NCBI GenBank assembly: GCA_016182705.1
Contig: JACPGA010000042.1
Coordinates: 1-12,149, forward strand
Length of the DNA: 12,149 nt
Source: Deltaproteobacteria bacterium
GTDB lineage: Bacteria > Desulfobacterota > GWC2-55-46
Reading direction: 5' to 3'
Below the pieces are notes generated by a model, which was not told the DNA's origin, searched no databases, and worked only from the letters and a program-made list of their open reading frames with translations. The number at the start of each line of letters is the position of its first letter. The first letter of the stretch is position 1. Position numbers and translations under genes: made by a program. Below, piece after piece: positions 1 through 7,201 of this stretch.

Positions 1-239
1 CACAGGGTGTAATGCTCCGCCGAGGCTCCCGCGCCCCACGCCTGGCCGCTCTCGGAAGACAGGCGCATCGAGGCGCGCACAAAACCCACGGTATCCTCCG
101 CCTGGCTTATCTTCCACTGGATGGCGCTCCGCTCGACTATCTTGATGCTCATGAGGCCGATGAGCCCTATTCCGGCGATAGTCATTATGACTATCCCGGC
201 CGTGAGCTGGAAACGTATGCCCTGGCCTTTTCGCTTCAT
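1..239 (-). CDS. Membrane protein N-terminus, probable sensor histidine kinase (3' end outside window)
   Basis: Reading leftward from an ATG at 239, an open frame runs 79 codons to the window edge without a stop. The protein begins MKRKGQGIRFQLTAG, followed by one hydrophobic membrane segment at about residues 13-32 and then a polar stretch that would be extracytoplasmic. A short basic start, one membrane helix and an outside region is the usual opening of a HAMP-type membrane histidine kinase, but no HAMP, DHp or ATPase domain lies inside the window, so the kinase call is inference. A chemoreceptor or other HAMP protein is possible. The start is supported by AGGA seven bases upstream. The ATG follows the prepilin peptidase stop after one base, so the two are probably co-translated; a pilus-linked two-component system (PilS/NtrB type) would fit that neighbour. 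Confidence 0.55.
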   Translation of the reverse strand, partial: MKRKGQGIRFQLTAGIVIMTIAGIGLIGLMSIKIVERSAIQWKISQAEDTVGFVRASMRLSSESGQAWGAGASAEHYTL

Positions 240-240
240 C

Positions 241-1041
241 TCAGAATCCTGACGCCCTCATTATGTACCAGCTGATGAGCTTTTCGCCGAAGAAAAGATG
301 GAGGACGGCCCCGAGGGCGAGAAATGGGCCGAACGGTATGGCATAGCGCCCGCCTTTGCCAAATGCGTACATGAGGACGCCGCCTGTTATGGCTCCGGTA
401 AACGAGCTGAGGAGCAGGGTCAGAAGGACGCCCTTCCACCCGAGGAAAGCGCCTATCATGGCAAGCAGCTTTATGTCTCCGCCTCCCATGCCCTCGTGTC
501 CGGTTATAAGGTGGTAGCCGAACGCTATCAGAAAGAGTATGCCTCCGCCAACGATAAGCCCTATGGCCGACTCAAGGACTGTCAAATCAAACAACACGAA
601 AGAGGCGGCAAAGCCAAGGACGATGCCGGGCAGGCTTATGACGTCAGGGATTATCTGGAGGTCAAGGTCTATGAAGGTTATGACAATGAGGGCGCTTATG
701 AAACTGAAATAAATGAGGGCGTCTGTTGAGGGGCCGAACTTCATGAAGGTAAAGACGGCCATGAGGCCTGTCAGCGCTTCGACAGCCGGGTATCTCGCGG
801 AAAAAGAGACCTTGCAGGACGAACATTTTCCGGCAAGGACTAAGTAGCTCAAGATGGGGACGTTCAAATAAAAAGGCACTCGCGAGCCGCAATTCGGACA
901 GCTCGAAGGAGGGGTCACGATAGACATGCCGAGCGGGAGCCTGTAGATGCATACATTCAGGAAGCTGCCCACTACGGCGCCGAACAGGAAAGGAATAATT
1001 ATAAGGATAAAGTTATCCACTGGCAGGCTGACGCCTTGCAT
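241..1041 (-). CDS. pilD: Prepilin peptidase / N-methyltransferase, type 4 (PilD/GspO family)
   Basis: A 266-residue integral membrane aspartyl protease that cleaves the leader of type IV prepilins or type II pseudopilins at the inner membrane and N-methylates the new N-terminal residue. The conserved opening GSFLNVCIYRLP (residues 25-36) is followed by two CxxC pairs, C48/C51 and C73/C76, the zinc-binding cytoplasmic loop of the bifunctional enzymes. The catalytic aspartates are D125 (in ITFIDLDLQIIPD) and D189 in the GGGD motif of GMGGGDIKLLAMIGAF. Hydrophobic segments fill most of the rest, and length is normal. The ATG at 1041 has only a weak AGG upstream; a GTG at 1020 (giving VDNFILIII) also fits the family. 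It follows the HEPN gene by 36 bases and precedes the next gene by one base. No pilin or secretion genes are visible, so its substrate class cannot be told here. Confidence 0.95.
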   Translation of the reverse strand: MQGVSLPVDNFILIIIPFLFGAVVGSFLNVCIYRLPLGMSIVTPPSSCPNCGSRVPFYLNVPILSYLVLAGKCSSCKVSFSARYPAVEALTGLMAVFTFMKFGPSTDALIYFSFISALIVITFIDLDLQIIPDVISLPGIVLGFAASFVLFDLTVLESAIGLIVGGGILFLIAFGYHLITGHEGMGGGDIKLLAMIGAFLGWKGVLLTLLLSSFTGAITGGVLMYAFGKGGRYAIPFGPFLALGAVLHLFFGEKLISWYIMRASGF

Positions 1042-1077
1042 GTTTTAAGCCTGAAGAAACGGCGTTTTCCCAAATCC

Positions 1078-1500
1078 CTAAAGGGCATCGGGAAGATAGC
1101 CCTTCCTCCTCTTCTCGATTATCTCGAGTATGTCAGCGGCCTGCCTGATTGCTTCGACCGCGTCCTTGTCTGATATCACCTCGGCGGGCACGCCGCCGGG
1201 AAGCGCGTCGGGAAAGCGGGAGGTCTTGTAATAAATGTCGAGCCTCCGTGAAGATGCCACAAAACTCTTGAAGCCTTCGTCGTAAACAAGCGCCCTGTCA
1301 AGGAGGTCTACAACCGAACGGGTTTCCCTTGCGTCCTCCTTATTGAGGAACAGGAACGCCCTCAATGCCTTGGCTGCGGACTGCTGGGACCAGAAGGCAG
1401 CGGGCGCGAAAAACCCGCCCTGCTGACACCACTCGGCGGCCTTGAGGTCATACTCGGCCTGCCTGAGCCATCTTTCAGCTTCTTTCCAGAAAATATCCAT
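1078..1500 (-). CDS. HEPN-domain protein lacking the catalytic histidine
   Basis: A 140-residue, mostly helical protein. The segment WLRQAEYDLKAAEW (residues 11-24), a QQSAAKALRAF helix (about 39-49) and the C-terminal TSRFPDALPGG followed by a helix match the HEPN fold (PF05168), usually an RNA-cutting toxin or the partner of an MNT nucleotidyltransferase. The RNase members need an Rx4-6H motif; this protein has no histidine anywhere. Where relatives often read FHAQQ and GHSL, it reads FWSQQ and ETRSV. No nucleotidyltransferase gene adjoins it. The strong ribosome site AAGGAGG lies five bases before the ATG and directly follows the argJ TGA stop, so it is expressed with secA-argJ. It probably binds RNA or a protein partner rather than cutting RNA, but the role is unknown. 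The fold is fairly sure, the function is not. Confidence 0.85.
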   Translation of the reverse strand: MDIFWKEAERWLRQAEYDLKAAEWCQQGGFFAPAAFWSQQSAAKALRAFLFLNKEDARETRSVVDLLDRALVYDEGFKSFVASSRRLDIYYKTSRFPDALPGGVPAEVISDKDAVEAIRQAADILEIIEKRRKGYLPDAL

Positions 1501-1510
1501 TGCGCCTCCT

Positions 1511-2725
1511 TCAGGTCCTGTAGGCGGAGTTTATCTTGACGTACTCATATGTGAGGTCCGAAGTCCAGACCCTGTCCGAGCTCTTTCCAGATTTAAGGTC
1601 GACAGAGACCACGAGCGTGTCCTGCTTCATGGCCCTTGCCGCTTCTTTTTCCTTACCGGTATCGAGGCCCTTTTCAACGACCCTGACTCCGTTGAACTCT
1701 ATCGAGACGCGCTCTTCCTTCATGCGTATTCCGGCCCTGCCGAGCGCCGCCATGACGCGGCCCCAGTTAGGGTCGCCGCCGAAAAAGGCGGTCTTGCAGA
1801 GGAACGACTCGGCGACAGTGCGCACGCCGCTCCTTGCTTCCTGCGCTGACGCCGCGCCCTTTATCTCTATTTCGACAAGGCGGGTCGCCCCTTCACCGTC
1901 CCTCACTATCATCTGCGCGAGTTCCACGGAAAGCGAGGTGAGGATGTCGGTGAATTCCTTTAATTCCTTTGTGCCCGCCTTTATCTCGTCGGCCCCGCTC
2001 ATGCCGTTGGCAAAGGCGAGGACAGTGTCGTTGGTCGAAGTGTCGTTGTCTACGATTATGCTGTTGAAAGATGCCGCTACGGCCTTTTTGAGGGCTTCGG
2101 CGAGAAGAGGGGCCTTGATATTTGCGTCAGTCATGAAGAAGGCGAGCATGGTCGCCATGTTGGGGCATATCATGCCAGCGCCCTTGCATAAGCCAGCTAT
2201 GATGACTTCGCGGCCGCCTATTTTAGCCCTGCGCTCTCCGGCCTTCTGGAAAGCGTCGGTGGTCATCATGGCTTCTCCGGCAGCCGGGAGGCCGTCATAA
2301 CCCAGGGCCTTTACCGCCGTCGGGACGCCTGAGGCGACCTTCGCTATTGGCAAAGGCACGCCGATGACGCCGGTCGAGCAGACGAGCATGGAGCCCTTTT
2401 TCAACCCGAGGGCAGCTTCCGCGAGAGAGGTCATCTCTTCGGCTACTTTCGCGCCGTCAGCGCCGGTGCAGGCGTTGGCGTTGCCGCTGTTGACGATAAG
2501 TCCGCTCGCGACTCCTTTTTTAACGCGCTTCATGTCAAGAAGCACAGGGGCGGCCTTGACATTATTTGTCGTAAAAAGACCCGCTACCTGCGCCGGCTTG
2601 TCGCTCACGATGAGGGCAAGGTCTTTCTTGCCGTTCTTCTTTATGCCCGCGGCTACTCCCGCGGCCCTGAAGCCGGTGACCCTTAAAGCGGGCAGCCTGC
2701 CTGGCTTCGATTTATCAGATGCCAT
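1511..2725 (-). CDS. argJ: Glutamate N-acetyltransferase / amino-acid acetyltransferase ArgJ
   Basis: A 404-residue enzyme of arginine biosynthesis. ArgJ transfers the acetyl group from N-acetylornithine to glutamate, and the bifunctional members also use acetyl-CoA. The family's self-cleavage site is present as KGAGMICPNMATMLAFF: the chain is cut before T192, which becomes the catalytic N-terminus of the beta subunit. Other family landmarks are CSTGVIG (116-122), RDGEGATRLVEI (275-286), KTAFFGGDPNWGR (311-323) and the C-terminal SDLTYEYVKINSAYRT. Length is normal. The gene starts 21 bases after the secA stop; GGGGGAG lies 12 bases before the ATG, a somewhat long spacing, so coupling to secA translation may help. 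Whether it is mono- or bifunctional cannot be read from the sequence; a separate NAGS-like acetyltransferase lies at 9233-9727. Confidence 0.97.
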   Translation of the reverse strand: MASDKSKPGRLPALRVTGFRAAGVAAGIKKNGKKDLALIVSDKPAQVAGLFTTNNVKAAPVLLDMKRVKKGVASGLIVNSGNANACTGADGAKVAEEMTSLAEAALGLKKGSMLVCSTGVIGVPLPIAKVASGVPTAVKALGYDGLPAAGEAMMTTDAFQKAGERRAKIGGREVIIAGLCKGAGMICPNMATMLAFFMTDANIKAPLLAEALKKAVAASFNSIIVDNDTSTNDTVLAFANGMSGADEIKAGTKELKEFTDILTSLSVELAQMIVRDGEGATRLVEIEIKGAASAQEARSGVRTVAESFLCKTAFFGGDPNWGRVMAALGRAGIRMKEERVSIEFNGVRVVEKGLDTGKEKEAARAMKQDTLVVSVDLKSGKSSDRVWTSDLTYEYVKINSAYRT

Positions 2726-2746
2726 TGTGATGTTCAGCTCCCCCGG

Positions 2747-5464
2747 TCATCTCGCGCTCTTTTCCGCGCAGCACCGCTTGTACTTGAGACCGCTTCCGCA
2801 CGGGCACGGGTCGTTCCTGCCGACCTTGTCCCCGAAACGCGTAATAGGCTGTTCCTTTGCTTCCTCCTCGGGCTCTTCTCCGCGCGAGTAAGTCACCTTC
2901 TGGGGCCTCACATGCTGCCTGGGCGTTGGGGCCGGGGACGCGCCGGTTTCTTCTTCCCTCTTTATCTGTACCTTGAAGAGCCGTTCGCAGACTTCGCTCT
3001 TGAGCCTGGCTATCATGTCAACGAACATGTCATAGCCCTCTTTCTTGTACTCCTGGAGAGGGTTCTTCTGCCCGTAGCCGCGAAGCCCGATGCCGCCCTT
3101 CAGGTGGTCCATCGAAAGGAGGTGGTCCTTCCAGAGCGTGTCGAGCGTGTGGAGCATTATAACTTTCTCAAACTGCGCGAAGGGCTCGTCCCCTACGGCA
3201 GCGATCTTTTCATCGTAAGACTTCCAGGCCTTGGCGGCTATGGCTTCGGCAAGTTCGTCGCGGGTGGAAGCGCCGTTGATATCGGCGCTGGCGAAGCCTA
3301 TGCCGAACTGGATAAGGCAAGCGTCGTTGATGGACTTGAAGTCCCATTCCGAAGGGTCTGACTTCTCCTCGACGTGGGTCGCCGCGATGTCACGGCAGAC
3401 CTCTTCCGAAAACTCCCTGACCATGTCGCGCAGGCCCGACTGCCCGAGTATCTGCTTCCTGTAACCGTAGACGACTTCCCTCTGCTGGTTCATCACGTCG
3501 TCGTACTCAAGCAGGTGCTTTCTTATGTCGAAGTTGTGCCCCTCGACCTTTTTCTGCGCGTTCTCTATGGCCCTTGAAACGAGGCCGTGCTCGATGGGCG
3601 TGTCCTCTTCGAGGCCTATTTTCTCCATTATCGAAGCTATCCTCTCGGAGCCGAATATCCTCAAGAGGTCGTCTTCGAGCGACAGATAGAAGCGCGAGGC
3701 GCCGGGGTCGCCCTGACGGCCCGCGCGGCCCCTGAGCTGGTTGTCTATGCGCCTTGACTCGTGCCTTTCGGTGCCGAGTATGTAAAGGCCGCCCAATGCC
3801 AGCACTTTCTGTTTTTCCTCTTCGCAGAGCGCCTTGGCCTTCTCGACAGCCTCATGGTAGTTTTCGGTCGAGTCGTCCTTGCCCGCGCGAGATGCGGCCA
3901 GATACTCGGGGTTGCCTCCGAGCAGTATGTCCGTGCCCCTGCCGGCCATGTTGGTCGAGATGGTCACAGCGCGCAGGCGTCCGGCCTGGGCGACTATCTC
4001 GGCTTCCCTCTCGTGCTGTTTGGCGTTCAGGACCGTGTGGGGTATCTTATGGGTCACGAGCATCTTGGCGAGCTTTTCCGAATCGTCGATTGATATGGTG
4101 CCGACGAGCACGGGGCGGCCCTGCTTGTACGACTCTTCGATGTCCTTTATAACAGCCTTGAACTTTTCCTTTTTGGTCTTGTAGACGAGATCGGTGTTGT
4201 CCTTCCTCGCAAGTCCCCTGTTAGTAGGGATGATCACGACCTCGAGGCCGTAGATGGAGTGGAACTCGGAAGCCTCTGTGTCGGCGGTGCCGGTCATGCC
4301 GGAGAGCTTTTCGTACATCCTGAAATAGTTCTGGAATGTGATGGTCGCCAGGGTCTGGTTCTCGTTCTCTATCTTGACCTTTTCCTTGGCTTCAACTGCC
4401 TGATGGAGCCCGTCTGACCAGCGCCTGCCGGCCATGAGCCTTCCGGTGAACTCATCGACTATGATGACCTGTCCGTCCTTCACGACGTAGTCAACGTCCC
4501 TGTGCTTCAATACATGGGCGTACAGGGCCTGGTTCACGTGGTGGAGCGTTTCCAGGTGGGCCGGGTCGTAGAGGTTGTCAACTTCGAGGAGTTCCTCGAC
4601 CTTGCTCATGCCGTCTTCCGTAAGGAGGACCTGTTTGGCTTTTTCATCGACGGTATAATGCTCTTCCTTCTTGAGGGACGGCATTATCCTGTCTATGACG
4701 TAATATTTATCGGTGGAATCGTCGGTAGGCCCGGAGATGATAAGGGGCGTCCTGGCCTCGTCGATGAGTATGGAGTCGACCTCGTCGACTATGGCGTAAT
4801 GGTGGTCCCTCTGCACATACTCCTCAAGGGAGAATTTCATGTTGTCACGGAGGTAATCGAAACCGTACTCGTTGTTGGTGCCGTAGGTTATGTCGGCGTT
4901 ATACGCCTCTTTCCTGGATATCTGGCGGAAATGGATGAAGCTTCCCGGCCCCTCGGTATAGGTAGGGTCGTAAAGATAGCTCGCCTCGTGCTGTATGACG
5001 GACACGGTAAGGCCGAGGGCATGGTAGACCGCTCCCATCCAGTGGGAGTCCCTCTTGGCCAGGTAGTCGTTCACTGTTACGAGGTGCGAGCCCTTGCCCG
5101 GCAGGGCGTTCAGGTACAGAGGAAGGGTGGCCACGAGGGTTTTGCCCTCGCCCGTTTTCATCTCGGATATTTTACCCTCATTCAGGACATAGCCGCCGAT
5201 GAGCTGGACATCGAAGTGGCGCATCTTCAGGCGCCTCCAGGCGACTTCCCTTACGGCGGCGAAAGCCTCTGGCAGTATGTCGTCAAGGGTCTTGCCCCCG
5301 GCGAGTTCTTCTCTGAACTTCGCCGTAAGCTCCTTGAATCCCTCGTCGCTTATGGCCTTCATCTTCGGCTCGAGCGCGTTTATCTGCTCGACAACCGGCA
5401 TTATCCGCTTTACCTCGCGGTCATTCCTGGAGCCGAAAACTTTCTTTAAAAGATTATTGAACAT
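2747..5464 (-). CDS. secA: Preprotein translocase ATPase SecA
   Basis: A 905-residue motor that binds preproteins in the cytoplasm and drives them through SecYEG using ATP. In order: Walker A MKTGEGKT (102-109), [13 protein letters not shown] (128-140), Walker B DEVD (227-230) followed by [16 protein letters not shown], the SGMTGTA motif (388-394), [12 protein letters not shown] (502-513) and helicase motif [16 protein letters not shown] (575-588). An acidic linker leads to a C-terminal zinc module, [13 protein letters not shown] (C887, C889, C898, C899), the SecB- and ribosome-binding tail. Relative to E. coli SecA there appears to be a short insertion near residues 163-182. The ATG at 5464 gives the family-typical [16 protein letters not shown], yet has no recognisable ribosome site just upstream. 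It appears to be the first gene of the secA-argJ-HEPN-pilD unit. Confidence 0.98.
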   Translation of the reverse strand: MFNNLLKKVFGSRNDREVKRIMPVVEQINALEPKMKAISDEGFKELTAKFREELAGGKTLDDILPEAFAAVREVAWRRLKMRHFDVQLIGGYVLNEGKISEMKTGEGKTLVATLPLYLNALPGKGSHLVTVNDYLAKRDSHWMGAVYHALGLTVSVIQHEASYLYDPTYTEGPGSFIHFRQISRKEAYNADITYGTNNEYGFDYLRDNMKFSLEEYVQRDHHYAIVDEVDSILIDEARTPLIISGPTDDSTDKYYVIDRIMPSLKKEEHYTVDEKAKQVLLTEDGMSKVEELLEVDNLYDPAHLETLHHVNQALYAHVLKHRDVDYVVKDGQVIIVDEFTGRLMAGRRWSDGLHQAVEAKEKVKIENENQTLATITFQNYFRMYEKLSGMTGTADTEASEFHSIYGLEVVIIPTNRGLARKDNTDLVYKTKKEKFKAVIKDIEESYKQGRPVLVGTISIDDSEKLAKMLVTHKIPHTVLNAKQHEREAEIVAQAGRLRAVTISTNMAGRGTDILLGGNPEYLAASRAGKDDSTENYHEAVEKAKALCEEEKQKVLALGGLYILGTERHESRRIDNQLRGRAGRQGDPGASRFYLSLEDDLLRIFGSERIASIMEKIGLEEDTPIEHGLVSRAIENAQKKVEGHNFDIRKHLLEYDDVMNQQREVVYGYRKQILGQSGLRDMVREFSEEVCRDIAATHVEEKSDPSEWDFKSINDACLIQFGIGFASADINGASTRDELAEAIAAKAWKSYDEKIAAVGDEPFAQFEKVIMLHTLDTLWKDHLLSMDHLKGGIGLRGYGQKNPLQEYKKEGYDMFVDMIARLKSEVCERLFKVQIKREEETGASPAPTPRQHVRPQKVTYSRGEEPEEEAKEQPITRFGDKVGRNDPCPCGSGLKYKRCCAEKSAR

Positions 5465-5546
5465 TTTTTATCGCTATGAAAAAAGCTGTCCTTTCATGGG
5501 TTTCCGGACGCTATTCGCGCCCCGATAGATGGTTCCGTAAACAGTT

Positions 5547-5575
5547 ATGATAGCATAATCACATCGACATTTCCA
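5547..5575 (-). promoter_or_regulatory. Candidate sigma-70 promoter for secA
   Basis: On the minus strand TGGAAA (-35, at 5570-5575) is followed after exactly 17 bases by TATCAT (-10, at 5547-5552). TGC directly precedes the -10 box, giving an extended -10 element. Transcription would start near 5540, giving a leader of about 75 bases before the secA ATG. The promoter lies between the repeat copy at 5616-5722 and secA. It is a pattern match only. Confidence 0.5.
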
Positions 5576-5615
5576 TACCGATAAAACTTTTTTCATACCC
5601 ATTTGAACCCCGAAA

Positions 5616-5722
5616 GCCGTCAAAGACCTGACAGATGCTTTGAGAAAGAGGCGTACTCTGCTCGTACGCCGCAATTACGAGCGACGATGACAACAACGCA
5701 GATGGGGCTTTTCAGCGGCCTG
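5616..5722. repeat. Inverted-repeat intergenic element, copy A (decayed, about 107 bp)
   Basis: This stretch shares an extended match with 11517-11641 in the same orientation. The best-conserved part is 5648-5722, aligned to 11565-11641: GAGGCGTACTCTG, then GTACGCCGCAAT, then ACAACGCAGATGGG and TTTTCAGC-GCCTG, roughly four bases in five identical by eye. A central hairpin GGCGTAC (5650-5656) / GTACGCC (5664-5670) with a 7-base loop is intact. The right terminal arm is 5698-5722. The left arm is degenerate: about 5616-5638, with GCCGTCAAAGACCTGACAGATGC, recognisable only against the other copy, and the spacer between it and the hairpin is about 13 bases shorter. No transposase is encoded. It begins five bases beyond the U-tract of the M23 gene's terminator. 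The exact left border is uncertain. Confidence 0.75.
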
Positions 5723-5727
5723 ACAAC

Positions 5728-5763
5728 AAAAAAAGCCCTGCGGGTCAGTCCCCGTCAGGGCTT
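5728..5763 (-). terminator. Rho-independent terminator of the M23 peptidase gene
   Basis: On the minus strand the stem AAGCCCTG / CAGGGCTT (5756-5763 with 5733-5740) continues inward as CGGG/CCCG after a one-base bulge, around a six-base loop, and runs into a seven-base U-tract (5728-5734). It lies 25 bases past the peptidase stop codon. The plus strand lacks a U-tract on the other side, so it works in one direction. Confidence 0.9.
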
Positions 5764-5788
5764 CTGTGCATGGGCGCGCTTAAAACCC

Positions 5789-6706
5789 TCAATCGACTAT
5801 ATACTTTTCCGGGTTGACGTTGAGCCCGTTAACTGAAACCGCGTAATGGAGGTGCGGCCCGGTAGACCTTCCGGTGTTGCCCATCTGGCCTATCTGAGCG
5901 CCCCTTTTAACCTTCTGCCCGGCGTTCACCGAAAGCTCGGAAAGGTGGCCGTAGGTCGTCTTGATGCCGTAGCCGTGGGAGATAACCACGAACTTGCCGA
6001 GGCTCGCATCCTTTCCGGCCTGTACGACTATGCCGTCAGCCGAAGCTGAAACCGGCGTGCCTATGCGGTTGGCGATGTCCATGCCCGTATGGTGCTGGGG
6101 GGTGCCGGTAAAGGGGGAGACCCTGCTGCCGTAATTGGAAGTCACCCACCCCTTGGCAGGGAGTATCGAAGGCGTCGAGGCAAGCATTACCGAACGCTTT
6201 GCGAGATAGTCTTTCAACTCGGTGAAGCTCTCTTCCTGCGTGCTCGCAATGTGTTCGAGATTCATGAGGTCGGAGCGCATCTTGTCAACGAGCTCGCCGA
6301 CCTTGGCGCCCGGGCGCGTGAACATCTCTTCTTCCACGACCGAATCACCGCCCATGCCGAGAAGCTGATGTTCTGCCTGACCGGCGGGCCTGGGCTCTTT
6401 TTCCAGATTGGCGATGATCCTGATCTTCTTGTCGAACAGGCTCAGTTTAGCGAGCTGGCCTTCGAGTTCCTTTATCCTCGAAGCGAAGCCCTGGAGCGCG
6501 AGCTTCTGCTCGGAGCTCGCCATGGGACCGTACTCCATGTCTGTTGTCTTAAGCCTTGCGTAATCGAACAGGACGAACGCGAGCAAAAGTGCGAAAAGGC
6601 CTGAGACTGCTCCGGCTATCTTCAGCGACCTGAAGGGGAGCCTGAACTGCCTGGTCTTTGAGGCGTCGTTGGTCAGAACGAATAGCGTAAAAAATCTCTT
6701 ATCCAA
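5789..6706 (-). CDS. Membrane-anchored M23 (LytM) family peptidoglycan endopeptidase
   Basis: From a TTG at 6706 the protein is 305 residues. The start was chosen because AGGGAGG lies seven bases upstream and the product then opens LDKRFFTLFVL, a common start for this family; the frame is open further to an ATG at 6805, but those 33 residues are low in complexity and lack family character. A membrane helix (about 28-49) is followed by coiled-coil-like stretches (about 63-104 and 144-172) and a LytM domain (about 185-302). The zinc and catalytic residues are present: H206 and D210 in HHTGMD, H254 in YGHLS, and H285/H287 in GPHLH, so it should be an active D,D-endopeptidase in the periplasm rather than a degenerate amidase activator. 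It sits alone between two terminators, upstream of secA. Confidence 0.92.
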   Translation of the reverse strand: MDKRFFTLFVLTNDASKTRQFRLPFRSLKIAGAVSGLFALLLAFVLFDYARLKTTDMEYGPMASSEQKLALQGFASRIKELEGQLAKLSLFDKKIRIIANLEKEPRPAGQAEHQLLGMGGDSVVEEEMFTRPGAKVGELVDKMRSDLMNLEHIASTQEESFTELKDYLAKRSVMLASTPSILPAKGWVTSNYGSRVSPFTGTPQHHTGMDIANRIGTPVSASADGIVVQAGKDASLGKFVVISHGYGIKTTYGHLSELSVNAGQKVKRGAQIGQMGNTGRSTGPHLHYAVSVNGLNVNPEKYIVD

Positions 6707-6969
6707 CTTCAAACCTCCCTTCCTTGTATTTTCCTGTTGCTTGTTGTTGTCAGTGGAACCGGCCCTGCATTGCGGCCCCTGAGGGGCGCCTTTGCCGCCA
6801 GCCAAAGGACCGGCTTAATTGGCGAGTCTGAATCCGGAGCGATCCCGTCCGGTGACAGGCGACCCCGGCTGACGATCCCCGATGACCTCCTTATTTCGGC
6901 AGGAGGCTGAGAAACTTGAAAGAACCAAGCCAGAAGAAGGAGAAAACCCTGAAAAGGTTCTTTTTTGGA
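6707..6969 (-). promoter_or_regulatory. Long 5' leader of the M23 peptidase gene with several short hairpins
   Basis: If the promoter at 6976-7005 is real, about 260 untranslated bases precede the TTG start. Short inverted repeats on the transcript include TCCGG/CCGGA arms at 6834-6852, a perfect GCCCC-TCA-GGGGC hairpin at 6775-6787, and two overlapping, mutually exclusive pairings at 6801-6823 (GCCAA/TTGGC) and 6797-6814 (GCCGG/CTGGC). I could not match it to a known riboswitch. Part of it (6707-6805) could be coding if the upstream ATG is used instead. The rest of the gene-free span 6806-7201 holds the promoter, palindrome and terminator listed separately, and no credible gene. Confidence 0.3.
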
Positions 6970-6975
6970 TTGTAT

Positions 6976-7005
6976 TCCTTAGCACGAGGCCGCCCTCCTT
7001 GTCAA
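6976..7005 (-). promoter_or_regulatory. Candidate promoter for the M23 peptidase gene
   Basis: On the minus strand a perfect TTGACA (-35, at 7000-7005) is followed after 18 bases by TAAGGA (-10, at 6976-6981). The -10 box is poor, but TGC directly before it gives an extended -10. The start point would be near 6969. It lies between the Crp-gene terminator and the peptidase gene, where a promoter is needed. Confidence 0.45.
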
Positions 7006-7068
7006 GGTTTTTGACTATCAGAGCAGAAAACCTGAGGGCAGTCTACTTCAAAGAAGGCTCAGCGGGCA

Positions 7069-7082
7069 GTGACAGCTGTCAC
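7069..7082. promoter_or_regulatory. Crp-type palindrome (candidate operator)
   Basis: GTGACAGCTGTCAC is a perfect 14-base palindrome. It has the half-sites and 6-base spacing of a Crp site (GTGA-N6-TCAC); only the outermost T and A of the full consensus are absent. It lies about 106 bases upstream of the predicted start of the M23 transcript and 120 bases beyond the 3' end of the Crp-family gene, whose recognition helix keeps the residues that read such half-sites. Binding is inferred. Confidence 0.45.
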
Positions 7083-7127
7083 CCGTACCTGCCGGGCAAA
7101 TGTATCCACCTGATTTTCTTATGGAAT

Positions 7128-7171
7128 AAAAAAACAAAAGCCCGGACAGGTTTTTGGAAACCTGTCCGGGC
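7128..7171 (-). terminator. Strong rho-independent terminator of the crp-like gene and its operon
   Basis: A perfect 14-bp stem, GCCCGGACAGGTTT (7158-7171 read on the minus strand) pairing with its complement at 7140-7153, closes a 4-base loop. On the minus strand it is followed by TTTTGTTTTTTT (7139 down to 7128). It lies 30 bases beyond the crp-like stop codon and ends the recN-acetyltransferase-pmbA-crp unit. Confidence 0.95.
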
Positions 7172-7201
7172 CATTGGAATCAGCGGGATAAGCGAAAAAG
7201 C

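Noticed and set aside
2726..2746. TGTGA before argJ as a regulator half-site
   Set aside because: There is no matching second half-site, and the 21-base gap lies inside an operon.
4502..5449. Long plus-strand open frame of 315 codons opposite secA
   Set aside because: It is a shadow of the secA coding sequence; secA shows every family motif and the antisense product has no recognisable domain.
5546..5565. Possible Crp/Fnr site over the secA -10 box (TGTGA-N6-TATCA on the minus strand)
   Set aside because: Only the left half-site is good; the right half matches 3 of 5 positions. It overlaps promoter bases that explain it already.
5474..5674. Minus-strand open frame of 66 codons upstream of secA, as a SecM-like secretion monitor
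   Set aside because: It begins inside the repeat element, upstream of the predicted promoter, and has no signal peptide or arrest motif I can recognise. Only its last seven codons lie in the predicted leader after an ATG.
6720..6800. Leader segment resembling a c-di-GMP-I (GEMM) riboswitch, with CAAA, a GC hairpin, GCAATGC and GGGCC in the right order
   Set aside because: The second conserved helix, the GNRA tetraloop and its receptor are missing, so the likeness is probably chance.
7128..7171. The perfect stem as a bidirectional terminator or mobile-element end
   Set aside because: Only the minus strand has a U-tract after the stem, and no second copy of the sequence is present in the window.
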